A stretch of 64,000 nt of DNA from Sanghuangporus weigelae (GCA_033182465.1 CP137318.1:3410001-3474000); one strand, 5' to 3'; positions 37,655-47,781 are shown, counted from the stretch's first letter. Made by a program: numbers and translations. Notes: a model not told the origin generated them from the sequence alone.

Positions 37655-37732
37655 GGTCCCGCCCGGAATCGAACCGGGGTTACAGGAAGTTGTCATCAGA
37701 ATCCTGTGTGATAACCGCTACACTACGGAACC
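37655..37732 (-). tRNA. tRNA-Gln (CUG) with short intron
   Basis: On the minus strand the acceptor arm GGTTCCG pairs with CGGGACC. The D arm is GTG..CAC, the anticodon stem CAGGA/TCCTG, and the T arm CCCGG-TTCGATT-CCGGG. The loop TTCTGA places anticodon CTG at 34-36. About 7 extra bases after position 37 look like a canonical short tRNA intron. Internal A and B boxes are present (GTGTAGCGGTTATC and GGTTCGATTCC). Confidence 0.9.
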
Positions 37733-37890
37733 GAACAATTAGGATAGCATAAAATTTACTCATATACAGTACTGATTAACTCACTCAGCTGAGCGATCGC
37801 CGAGTGACGCAAGTCATTCACTTATTTGTCGACGCGTACGCGTACATTAACAGTTTCTGCATTCCTTACTCCCAACCACGTTCATCAACA

Positions 37891-37893
37891 ATG
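37891..37893 (+). other. NPL4: ATG-only first coding exon of NPL4
   Basis: The start codon is followed directly by a donor (GTACGT). The acceptor before CTCATCCGC (AG at about 37949-37950) restores MLIRIRCKAG, the expected Npl4 N-terminus. Confidence 0.85.
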
Positions 37894-40248
37894 GTACGTA
37901 TATCTCCTCGACGTCTTACCTTCATCTGCTTAACAAGTGTTGTATCTAGCTCATCCGCATCCGATGCAAGGCGGGCAACTTCCGCTATGAACTCGAGCCC
38001 TCTTCCACCGTCTCTGACTTGGTCAATAAAGTGAGTGCACCCTGTGTTCCATTAACCAACTGAAGATCGGGCTTGACTCTGAGAAGATAGTCGAGAGTGT
38101 AAGTGCGGACCCATCATCTATCGCATTATCGAATCAACCGAGAGGAGGTGAAAAGCGCGTAAACGAGCTTCGGAACAGAACACTCGAGTCATTGGGCTTG
38201 AAGTACGTACATATTTTATTCCCGATTGAAGGCGCAGCTCACTTGTTTTCATAGGCATGGTGATCTTCTCTTCGTCACATACAAAGATGCTGTATCAGAA
38301 CCAGCAGATGTCCCATCGGTGCCTGCTGGTGAGCTGACTCCAGCAACATTACGTCCTGCTGCAGACGCCACACATCGGCTATGGGAACTCGTTAAAGAGG
38401 ATCCTGTAGACGAATACTGGCGCAGGCAAGATGGGAAAATCAAACGAAGTCGTGATCCACGGCTCTGCAAACACGGCGCGAACGCGATGTGCGACCAATG
38501 TATGCCGCTTGAACCGTACGATCCAGCATACCACGCGGAACAGGGTATCAAGCGCCTATCCTATCATGCGTATCTGCGTAAATTATCTCCCCAAAAGCCC
38601 ACGGCTTCCTCTGCTTCTGCGTCACTCCCGCCTCTGGAACCCCTATCATACAAAGTCAAGATTCCCTGTCCGAAAGGTAATCATGCGCCATGGCCTGCAG
38701 GTATATGCTCCTCTTGTCAACCTTCGGCAATCACGCTGCAACCACAACCGTTCCGCATGGTGGACCACCTTGAGTTCTCTACGCATGAGATTGTAGATCG
38801 GTTCCTTGACGTGTGGCGCCGTACTGGAACACAACGCTTCGGTTGGCTGATAGGTCATTATGAACCGTACGACAAGGTCCCTATGGGCATCAAGGCGGTC
38901 GTTGAGGCGATTCATGAGCCTCCGCAGGAAGGAGAACTTGACGGATTAACACTAGGTCTGCCTTGGGAAGAAGAAGACGCTATTCGTGCGCTCGCCTCTG
39001 CTGCGAATCCATCGCTCACGTTTGTTGGTTATATCTTCACGGACCTGGATCCTCAAGAAGACGATCGTACAAAGATGGTGTACAAGCGACATCCATATTC
39101 ATACTATCTTTCGTCTTTGGAGGTCATCTTTGCGGCTCGCTTACAATTGCAGAACCCAACAGCATCTCGATCATCCACCACGGGGAAGTTTTCTTCGAGA
39201 CTGGTGACGGCAGTAGCGACGGGGACAGAGGAAGGAGGGATCGATATCAATGCTTACCAGATTTCGGAACAAGCGTGTGCGATGGTCGATGCAGATATGA
39301 TTGAAGCCAGCGTAGACCCCGGAATTGTACGCGTTAAGGAGGAAGACAGGACGGCAGGGTCCGCTCGTTACATCCCTGATGTGTTCTTTAGATACAAAAA
39401 TGAATACGGATTAGACGTCCAGAAGAGCGCAAAACCTTGTTTCCCGGTGGAATACCTGCTTATAGACGTACGTTATCCATTCTTCCTCTGGTATACGCAA
39501 TCTTACCCGGTTACTATAGGTGACACACGGATTCCCTCAAAATCCCTCGCCCGTATACCTATCCAACAAATTTCCTATAGAGAATCGGCTGGGCGTCGAA
39601 AGTCAAGAAGTACAGAAGGTACTCAGGGATCTTGCGAAACTAAGGGCTCCGGAAGTTACTAGCGATCCGAACTTCGTAAGAAAAGAGCCTGGATTGTTCC
39701 GCCAGATCGTGGAATATCTGAGTGATTGGCATCTCGTCACGTTCTTAAGCACGACGGGTCTAATATCTGCAGTAAGAACCTTACGATATGCTTATTTCAT
39801 AAGTATACTAACATGAGGCTTTAGAACGACATGAAGCTGCTCGTTCGAGCTGCCTCTTCAGCAGGCTCAGAAGACCAGCAAGTATTCTACGAGCTTTTCC
39901 GAACAAGTAGTTGGGAAACGCTTATGACGTTTGCCCGGGAAAATGCACGTGCGTATTCAGGCGCAATGCTCTAATTTTAAAGTACTCACTCACTGTTCTT
40001 CGTAATTAGCAGCGAGCCAACCGGACGCGTCAAATCAGCAAACGATCTCAGATGAGGACATGGACTCGCTTCCTCAGGACATCCGAGACCAAATCGCTGC
40101 TATAGAAGCGCAATCGACTGGTGTCGAAGCAGGAGTGGGTGCCGGTACAACCTCAGCATCGGCAAATGTACGCGTGTGCCCGCATTGTACGTATGAGAAT
40201 AGCCATGGCGGATCGGACTGTGAGGTTTGTGGACTTCCTTTAGGTTGA
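37891..40248 (+). CDS. NPL4: NPL4, Cdc48-Ufd1 cofactor
   Basis: Recruits ubiquitinated substrates to the Cdc48/p97 unfoldase for ERAD and related pathways. The first exon is only ATG (37891-37893); its intron runs to the TAG before CTCATCCGC, giving MLIRIRCKAGNFRYELEPSS (ubiquitin-like UFD domain). The zinc-finger region carries RDPRLCKHGANAMCDQCMPL (about 38447-38510) and KIPCPKGNHAPWPAGICSSCQP (about 38659-38725). The inactive MPN domain follows (TQRFGWLIGHYEPYDKVPMG). The C-terminus ends in an NZF-type finger, VCPHCTYENSHGGSDCEVCGLPL (40173-40242), stop TGA 40246-40248. NZF is present in animal Npl4 and absent from budding yeast Npl4. About 660 residues. Confidence 0.95.
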
Positions 40249-40387
40249 TCTATGGGCGCCAGTTGTAGTTCAGTTTGTAACTCGAATACGCATGTAATAG
40301 GATCGTAACACTGTATGAATGAACTTGCTACATACATTTTCGTTTGAAAACAATTGATTGAGTGGAAGTCTATTTGCTGACGCGTTG

Positions 40388-40407
40388 GACGCGTCTTGTT
40401 CACGTGA
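40388..40407 (+). promoter_or_regulatory. composite site GACGCGT-N5-TCACGTGA upstream of the bZIP gene
   Basis: GACGCGT (40388-40394), five bases, then TCACGTGA (40400-40407). ACGCGT is the MCB core bound by MBF; TCACGTGA contains the Cbf1 site, through which yeast Met4 acts. The same arrangement with the same spacing lies before YAE1 (47039-47058). Confidence 0.45.
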
Positions 40408-40542
40408 TCGCACATTTGAGTACGTACGAATATCACTTTTCTTATTTGTCCTCAAACAATTGCTCAGGAACTGGTGTTCTCTTCAAGAGGGCAAGATAGT
40501 GCACACGCAGCTCTAATTTGCTGATTCAGGAATTGCTCAGAA

Positions 40543-40695
40543 ATGGCCCGAAGGAATATGACTGGAGTACTTGTGTTCCTCATTTGGATACGGATGCACG
40601 TCATCTTGTGTGCGTATTGCGAATCGGGGTCTGGCGTGCAGTGTTGCTGTCTATTCCATCACCATTTGTCGCCCGCAAGGAACAAACACCGCTAG
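40543..40695 (+). other. candidate upstream ORF in the bZIP leader
   Basis: ATG at 40543 opens 50 codons (starting MARRNMTGVLVF, Cys/His-rich at the end) closed by TAG at 40693-40695. It is not in frame with the bZIP start. Upstream ORFs control related factors such as Gcn4/CPC1. Whether the transcript starts before 40543 is unknown. Confidence 0.3.
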
Positions 40696-40838
40696 GGATG
40701 CATACCAGCACCAACGGAAGCTTGGATTGCGTGCCTTCTTCAAGCTGGCACATCCACAGTTCCTCCTTCCTTCTTCCCTTGCCTCGCATCTGCCGTGCGT
40801 TAGCTTTTGTGTTCATTACTTATACCGAGAGAGCGCGT

Positions 40839-42410
40839 ATGCGCTTGGATACTATGCTGGCTGCTTCTACGGCTACTCCTGCCCCCACCTCCTCTACTGC
40901 TCCGAACGACTCGTCAGACCTTCCTGCTTTGAACGGGACCTCCTCTGCGCGCTCGCATTCGAACTCGAACGCGAACGTGAAATTGGACTTGGACCTTGAT
41001 TTGGAGATCTCTTCTGCTGCTGAACGACAGATCGCGGAGTCAGTATCGCAAGAGCTTGACTATTGGGAGAAACTCGTCTTTTCTTTCGACATGGAGCGTG
41101 ACCCCGGAAGACCTGGCCAACAGCCTGATGCAGGCTCGAGTTCAAGGACCAGGGGTAAGAGGAGAACAGAGGAAGCGCAAGAGAGCGGAGCCTCCTCGTT
41201 TATTCCTGGATCAGCCCCGTCGAGCAGCAACGCTGGACAGTTGCATCAGCAACCTTCGGGCACGCGACAAACGCACAACCCACAGTTCCCTCCGATTGCT
41301 ACAAATCCTATTGTACCTGGGCAACAGCCAAATTTCCAAGGACAGCAGTTGAATCAGCTCCCGGGTCTTGATCCATATACTCTTGCCCACCTCGCAGCTC
41401 TTTCTGCCCTTCAGCAAGGACAACAAGGACCAGGACAGCAAGGACAACAGTCTTCGAACATCCAAGATCCCGCTGCAGTTCTAAGGCAACTTCAGAGCCT
41501 CATGTACCCGTATGGCCACACGGGACACACGAGCCCAGGCGGAGGAAGCCCTATGCAGGGCATTACACAAAACTCTCCCCAGCTACAGCGTTTCCCTTCA
41601 GGCAGTTTCAATACACCTGGAACACAGCAACAACAACTTCATCCCATGCAGCCTTCCCTTTCGGAGTCTTCAGGACAGCAGCAACGTTGGCCACCACAAG
41701 TCCCAGGCATTGGCAATCTTCCATTCCCCATGCCGCCGATAGATCCTGCGCTCGCCAATCAGCTGTCGCTACTATCTCAATCATTCCTCCCGAATACATA
41801 CGCTCAGCAGCCGTCGCAGATACAGACACCAGGCGCGGGACCGTCTATGGGCGGCATGCGAGCGCGTAGTAGGAGTACCACCTCATCTGGAGATCCTTCC
41901 ACTCCTGTCAGCCCGTCTAGCTCTCGAGGGCAGGCATCAGTGGACGATGCAGCAATGAGCGAGGATAAAAGGCGCCGAAACACGCTCGCTTCAGGTACGG
42001 TACAAATCTTAAAGCCAATCATCGACTTCCTTCGACTTGCTAATCATATTTTTGGTCTTACTCTTACTCTTACAACAGCGCGATTCCGCATAAAGAAGAA
42101 ACACAAGACTCTCTCTCTCGAGCGTTCAGTCGTCGAGCTCGAAGCGCGTGCGGACGACCTGGAACGCGAAGCCTCCGAGCTACGCCGAGAGAACGGCTGG
42201 TTGAAGGAGATGCTGATCATGAAAGGGCGGTCCGTTCGCGCGCAAGCTGCTGCCGTGAAAGCTGCGCTAGATGAAGCTGAAGAGGAAGAAGAAGAGGAAG
42301 AGGGGGAAGAAGCATCCGGTGAAGATGGAGAAGACGAGAATAATGATGGTGAGAAGGATCTCCAGGACGAGCCTGATATTAAAGGGAAAGGGAAGGGGAA
42401 GGCAACGTAA
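40839..42410 (+). CDS. bZIP transcription factor of the Cys3/MetR (Met4-like) type
   Basis: The basic region EDKRRRNTLAS-ARFRIKKKHK is joined over an intron (41995-42078); it has the bZIP pattern N-x7-R and closely resembles fungal Cys3/MetR sulfur regulators. The zipper follows (LERSVVELEARADDLEREAS..LRRENGWLKEML). The long N-terminus is Gln/Pro/Ser-rich (about 41100-41900), a likely activation domain; the C-terminus is Glu-rich and acidic (about 42270-42380) and ends KGKGKAT, stop TAA 42408-42410. About 495 residues from ATG 40839; ATG 40698 would add 47 residues and is the alternative start. The neighbour downstream, convergent, is a sulfonate dioxygenase, a plausible target of such a factor. 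Confidence 0.8.
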   Translation: MRLDTMLAASTATPAPTSSTAPNDSSDLPALNGTSSARSHSNSNANVKLDLDLDLEISSAAERQIAESVSQELDYWEKLVFSFDMERDPGRPGQQPDAGSSSRTRGKRRTEEAQESGASSFIPGSAPSSSNAGQLHQQPSGTRQTHNPQFPPIATNPIVPGQQPNFQGQQLNQLPGLDPYTLAHLAALSALQQGQQGPGQQGQQSSNIQDPAAVLRQLQSLMYPYGHTGHTSPGGGSPMQGITQNSPQLQRFPSGSFNTPGTQQQQLHPMQPSLSESSGQQQRWPPQVPGIGNLPFPMPPIDPALANQLSLLSQSFLPNTYAQQPSQIQTPGAGPSMGGMRARSRSTTSSGDPSTPVSPSSSRGQASVDDAAMSEDKRRRNTLASGTVQILKPIIDFLRLANHIFGLTLTLTTARFRIKKKHKTLSLERSVVELEARADDLEREASELRRENGWLKEMLIMKGRSVRAQAAAVKAALDEAEEEEEEEEGEEASGEDGEDENNDGEKDLQDEPDIKGKGKGKAT

Positions 42411-42753
42411 TGTCGCGGTTCCGGGAACTGCTGTATATTAACTTCAAACGAGTCACGGACCGCCATATCTATCACTCGAGTGGTTTATCTTCTTGTATAT
42501 TTACATCTCGTGTCGGCTTTGCATTTGCATCATAAACTGCTTGTTGTCAAGAATTTACTGGCGCTATTTTGGACCCCTTAAGGCCTAATTCCACGTGCTG
42601 CAAACTAGCTCCAACAATGCGTTTTGATACGTATACTTCACAAACCACCTCTACGAATCGTAAGGTGTATGTTTGACAATTATCCTTTTCATGTTTATTA
42701 CTAACATTTTCGTCTTCTTTATAGGTATAGGTACTCCTGTTTGCTGACTAAAT
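42411..42753. other. convergent intergenic region
   Basis: A 343-bp gap between the bZIP and dioxygenase stops; presumed 3' UTRs. It contains one CACGTG (about 42593-42598). No gene is seen. Confidence 0.45.
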
Positions 42754-44175
42754 TTACAGCTCCAGTCCATCCCACGCTGGAATTGGACGCTCAGCTTGAG
42801 GCGTGATGCGCAAGCCATGGCGCCGCTCCTTTGAGAGGTCTTTCCCGTAGTCCGCGATAGCGCTCTGCATCCGATACGTAAGTTACTAAATTCCGGAAGA
42901 AGGATACGGAATACTGACATGTGCAGTGACTCGATTGTCCCAAAGGACTACAGTATTGGGAGACCAGTGGAGCCGAGCCTGGAGGTCAACAGATCCTGAT
43001 ACATGGCTGTACAAGAAGTTAAGGATGTTATCTAGAGGCGAACCATTAATATCTATCGACGAGCTTGAGAACGGCAGAAAACGTACCTGACTCTTCCTTC
43101 TTAAGCCCGACGATACGTCTTGTGAATTGCCTATTCACATAGAGCGCTTCTTCTCCAGTCACGGGGTGCCGACGCACGAGCGGGTGAACATGTTCCACGG
43201 GTTCACGGCGCACCACTCCGCCGCGACGTCCGGACCGCGAGAAGTCCGCCTGCTCGAAACCGGAGTGCACGGCTTTCAGCGTCTTGAGGAACGCGACGAA
43301 TGCAGGTGAGAGTTTTTTGAGAGTCGAAACCTGGCTTGTGAATAGCGTGTCGCCTCCTGTGTGCGGCTGGGAGAGCAGGAAGAGCGTCGTTAGGCCCGGT
43401 GGTTGCAGCTCGTACGAGACATCGGAATGCCAGACTGTCGAGGTGATGCTATCGTCAACCTCGAAGTTGAGCGTCGAGTTCGCATCACTGGAAGCGTCAT
43501 TTAGTCAATGGATATCCGTGGTGCCGAAACAACCAACAAACCGATAGACAAGGTGGAACTCCGGGTAGCCTTCTGGATGTCCTGACGTCGGATGAACGTG
43601 TAGCCTAGGTTATGCGCGAATGAGTTGCGAAGTCACGAATATATTGAATACCGTGGAACTCCAGCGACCTCGAACTCACCGACCGAAATGCCTGCCCCAC
43701 TCAAGGTAGAACTCTGGCCCACGGTCAATAAATTCCTCCTGATCTCTGAATACAACCAAGCCTCGGCGAGCGACCTGGTGAATCGCGTCTTGTGAGTGAC
43801 CCACTATTTTATGCACGTTAAACTCATGCTTACCTCGAGAGCTACTTGGTCACGCTCATCGCTAGTCAGTTTCGCAAGATTCACGCCATGGACTTCAGTC
43901 CCGAGGTTCGGGGTAAGCTCGATCACACTTGTTGCATTATCAAGGAACGATCGAGGGTTGGGATGCGTCAGAGCGCGATGACCAGGGTCGACGTGCTCAA
44001 AGGGCTCGAGAGGCGGAAAGAGCTCCTTTGGGAATACAGGAAGCAAATGCGCGTATTTGTACGTCTTCTCTGGTTTAGTCTCCTCCTGAGCTTTGTCTGT
44101 CTTGTGCTTCTCCGGGGCATCTTTCGCACGAAGGCTGAGTGTAGCGATAGCCTGAGTGAGCGTCTGCGTAGCCAT
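42754..44175 (-). CDS. TauD/Jlp1-type Fe(II)/2-oxoglutarate-dependent sulfonate dioxygenase
   Basis: Oxidises sulfonates such as taurine to an aldehyde and sulfite, a sulfur-scavenging reaction. Start ATG at 44175 (MATQTLTQAIATLSL). Exons give FLDNATSVIELTPNLGTEVHGVNL, VARRGLVVFRDQEEFIDRGPEF and LHVHPTSGHPEGYPEFHLVYR. The iron ligands follow: H and D in VWHSDVSYE (about 43420-43446) and the distal His in WDNRVTAH (about 42920). The 2-oxoglutarate/C-terminal signature HGLRITPQAERPIP is typical of yeast Jlp1. Stop TAA at 42754-42756. About 385 residues. No key residue is missing. It is convergent with a Cys3-type bZIP gene and divergent from threonine aldolase. Confidence 0.9.
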
Positions 44176-45351
44176 CGTGGTATATGCAGGAGGAACAAGG
44201 CTCAAGGATCAAGACGTAGTATTTACCGGCCCGCATTTAAGTATGAGATAACTTCCGTGTTCGCGTGAGTTTCTCGAGATTATGAGAGCATAAGACGCAA
44301 TTGGACCATTCAATTGCGCGCTATCAGTCATCCCGTGAGAGTCCCGAAGCATTCAGAAGACTGAAAATACCGGTGTATCACATTTCGCTACACGTCGACA
44401 CGGAGGTAATTTGGAACCTAGAAAAACGATATCGTCTCCTTTTATCCGTAATTCGCGACCACAAACAGGGTGATCGACCACTGTTTAGAGCTTCAATGCG
44501 TCGATCCAAATGTGTAGGTGGCGGTGCAAAAACAGTCGATTGCAAATTCTTATCCTGAGCCGCTTGGCAGATAAATTTCTACGCGAATGTCGCCGGCGAT
44601 TGATTTTGAAGTCTTGTTTGATACTTGCATTTATGTCGCCGAAGAGCACAAGTGCGGAAGAAGACGGATAGTCTCATAGTAACGACAACTTCGACTTCCA
44701 GTGCGTGATTGCGGCAATGAATCTGGTGAGGCGCGCAGAGAACGAGAATTAGTTGGGAGTTACGTTTGGACCGCAAATTTGGTCTCAAAAAAGACTTTTG
44801 ATACGGAAATCTTGAGGAAATCTATAAAGAAACGCACACCATGCCATTTTAGCGTTCCAGAGTATCTGAAGCCCAATCATTTCCACGCACTGCTGTTTAA
44901 TCGAGGACCCGAAAAGCCTGTCACACTTGAGGAAGTATGACTTATTCATTTGCCGCAAATCTGTAAGTAGCGTGACTGGTTGAGACTGCACCATTGCGAA
45001 AAAAAATGTAGACAAAGCGGAATCCAGTATTCGCAATTCGTAAGCGAAAACCTTGAGCATCTTAGGGCTCAATAGTGCGACTCACTACAGTAAACCAGGA
45101 CTCCAAATCAGCGAGTCCGACAATCGCATTATTAGTGCATCGGGAATAAGCTTTACTGCGTGCGCATGAGAAACTGACTGCAGGTTCATTGTGCAGCCGC
45201 GGCCGAAACAGTAGTATGGTGGTGGTCAAAAGCAGACTGCACTTACGAAGAGGGAAAGAGGAGCGTGGGAAACTGTTTTTGGATTCGGGATAATTACTCA
45301 TACCGCATACACGGTGGTTAGATTTTCTCAAGTAATTTTTATTAATACCGC
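44176..45351. promoter_or_regulatory. divergent intergenic region between sulfonate dioxygenase and threonine aldolase
   Basis: This 1.18-kb gap holds both promoters. Short open frames have no family similarity. Neither CACGTG nor a Cys3-like ATGRYRYCAT site was found by eye. Confidence 0.4.
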
Positions 45352-46912
45352 ATGGTCCATCATGCTCTCCTTCTGACTCGTCTTCCTCTGTCCCGCCTCT
45401 CTCACTCTCACCTTAGACCCTCAAATTTCGATAGACTCAGAATGAGCACTTCCACCGTTGTCAATGGCTTCGTCCATCCCCTCGACGAGACTAGGGCTCG
45501 GGTAATTGCAGAAATGAAGATAGACGTTCTTACCGCAACACAAGAAACAGATAACGAAGCAGCTAGGAAGGATGTCTCAAGAAACTTCATCTGTGAGCTT
45601 AATGGCATCAAGAAAATCTGGCTTGTATTTACTCACGCCTCGACGAAGCGGACACACTTACAGGTGCATTTTGATACCGTCACATACATCCTTTCCTTGT
45701 GACCCATTCATGGCGTGTAGTTCCGACGCTAGAAATGCAAGCCTATGCGTTTAAAGCCTCTCTAGGTGATGATGTGTACCATGATCCGGCTTCGCTTGCC
45801 CTGGAAGCGGCGGTTGCGCGACTGACAGGCAAGGAGGCAGGTTTACTCATGCCCTCCGGGACCATGTCGAATCAGATCGGTCTTCGAACCCATCTGAAGC
45901 AGCCTCCCTACTCTTTACTCTGCGATCAGCGTGCACATATCTATAAATATGAATCTGGAGGCGCGGCCTTTCATTCTGCTGCACAAGTAATTCCGGTTCT
46001 ACCTGCTAATCGTAAGTGCACGTTTGATTATGTATCGGTTCTTTTTGATTGGCTTGTAAGTAAAGATCATCATCTCAGCCTCGAGGATGTGAAAGCAAAT
46101 GCTATTCTGGATAGAAACATTCATTTCGCTACAACCGAACTCATTGCTCTGGAGAACACGCTGAATGGAACCATAATCCCGCAATCGGACGTTGTCTCGA
46201 TTGCTGAATTTGCACATTCCCATGGAATTGCTATGCACCTAGATGGAGCGCGACTCTGGCATGTTGCCGTAGAGACTGGTACACCATTGTCCGAATTATG
46301 CGCGCCCTTCGATAGCGTTTCACTATGCTTTAGTAAAGGACTTGGTGCGCCAGTAGGTTCGTGTCTGGTCGGCACCACTGCTTTCATTCAGCGTGCAAGA
46401 CATTTCCGCAAGCTGTTTGGCGGCGGCATGAGACAGACTGGTGCATTGGCAGCTGCAGCAGCTTATTCTGTGACACATCACGTCCCTCTCCTTCCCAGAG
46501 TTCATGAGCTCTCAAAGACACTTGAGCGTGGTCTCGAAGAAGCTGGGTGCGAAATTTTAAGTCGCGCAGAGACATGCATGGTTAGTCATTTCACACTTCG
46601 GAGAGTCTTCTTCAGTCTTACATTCCCTGTCCTTCGCAGATATTCTTTGACCCGAGTCCAATCGGCGTAGATTACAGCGAATTGGACGCTCGCGCGGCAG
46701 CGCTTCCAGAGCCGATCCGCATCTCAGGCTCACGACTCGTCGTGCACATACAGACGTCTCCTGCTGCAGTAGCAGATCTCATATCACTTGTGAAAACTAT
46801 GGCAGAGGAGAAGCGCGCCAAAGGCTTTGTGCGCCCCGAGAAGAAGCTTGAAGTGAACGGGATAGATAGTGTCTACAAGGACGTATATGTAAGGAAGAGA
46901 AGCAATGCTTGA
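45352..46912 (+). CDS. GLY1: L-threonine aldolase (PLP-dependent), GLY1-type
   Basis: Cleaves threonine to glycine and acetaldehyde. The N-terminal signature FISDTLTVPTLEMQAYA appears only when a 15-nt exon (45649-45663) is joined between introns 45593-45648 and 45664-45720. Other landmarks: SLGDDVYHDPAS, EAGLLMPSGTMSNQIGL, the cofactor Lys in SLCFSKGLGAPVGS (about 46318-46360) and KLFGGGMRQTGALAAAA. Ends YVRKRSNA, stop TGA 46910-46912. Two in-frame starts exist. ATG 45442 (MSTSTVVNGF) gives the usual cytosolic protein; ATG 45352 adds 30 residues (MVHHALLLTRLPLSRLSHS..) rich in Leu/Ser/Arg/His, like a mitochondrial presequence. About 400-430 residues. Confidence 0.92.
45649..45663 (+). other. 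GLY1: 15-nt microexon of threonine aldolase
   Basis: CGGACACACTTACAG lies between an intron ending GACGAAG and one starting GTGCAT. Joined phase 1 to ..AACTTCATCT and phase 1 to TTCCGACG, it gives NFI-SDTLT-VPTLEM, the conserved N-terminal motif of the family. Confidence 0.85.
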
Positions 46913-47038
46913 TGGTGATTCAGTGTTAGAAGCCTCGATAACGTCCCTTGTTTATGTATACTGGTACTTAGATTTTGAATAGAACGCGCAGCTCCGGATA
47001 GTAGTCTCATCAAGTTTCACGCGTTGTTGATACTTGTA

Positions 47039-47058
47039 GACGCGTTTCCTTCACGTGA
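47039..47058 (+). promoter_or_regulatory. composite site GACGCGT-N5-TCACGTGA upstream of YAE1
   Basis: GACGCGT (47039-47045), five bases, TCACGTGA (47051-47058), 85 bp before the YAE1 ATG. Identical order, strand and spacing to the site at 40388-40407. Confidence 0.45.
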
Positions 47059-47143
47059 TTTACGGCAGGATGATATTTCCACGCTTTAAAGCTTTGACCA
47101 AACGAACGATGGTGTTGTTTGAACTTGTTTCCTTCACACTGCG

Positions 47144-47781
47144 ATGTATGACTTTACCGATGACGACGGCGGATCTAACTCTAGCCATGAAGAACCATTT
47201 GCAGATGCAGTTCATCAAGTGAATGCTGATAGCGAGCGAGAGTGGACGAGAATGTCGAATGAATTCGTTAATGTACGTTGTCAATTCGGAACGAACTATT
47301 TGACTGTATCTGATGAGTTTATTTTCCTTAGGCAGGATATCGGGAAGGTATCACAGCGGGAAAGGAATCCGCTCTACAGGGTGGTTTCGATGCGGGCTTC
47401 GCTAACACGGGTGCGCCAATAGGACGAGAAGTAGGCAATTTACGAGGTCTCGCAGCTGGTGCACTTTCATTGCTAGAGTCTTCTCGATCTCTGGTATCCG
47501 AACGCGGAGACAAAGAGCAACTGCTTTCAGAAATACGCGAGATCGTCAATGAGCTTGCGCGTTTGCAGTTTACGGATTTAGCACCGCTTGATGAAGAGGC
47601 CTTGGCTCATGCGAAAGAACATGCGGAGTCGAATGGTGAAGAGTCGTTGCTTTCAGCTTCTTCGTCTGAGACTAGGCAGAAAGCCCTTTCGGATTTATCG
47701 AGTCTACGTCAAAGACTTGAGCGTCTACTTGAAGCACTTGGTCTTCAGAGCTTGATGCCACCGCCACCGAACTTAAGTTGA
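47144..47781 (+). CDS. YAE1: YAE1, cytosolic Fe-S target-recruitment adaptor
   Basis: In yeast Yae1 and Lto1 link the Fe-S protein Rli1/ABCE1 to the CIA machinery. Start ATG at 47144 (MYDFTDDDGG). After an intron (about 47273-47334) the deca-GX3 signature reads AGYREGITAGKESALQGGFDAGFANTGAPIGREVGNLRG, with Gly repeating every four residues. An alpha-helical C-terminus ends PPPPNLS, stop TGA 47779-47781. About 190 residues, usual for the family. Confidence 0.9.

Larger units (their letters stand above)
40249..40838. other. intergenic region and leader of the bZIP gene
   Basis: About 590 bp. It holds two ACGCGT boxes (40380-40385 and 40389-40394), the palindrome TCACGTGA (40400-40407), a possible 50-codon upstream ORF (40543-40695) and an alternative in-frame ATG at 40698. 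Confidence 0.5.
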
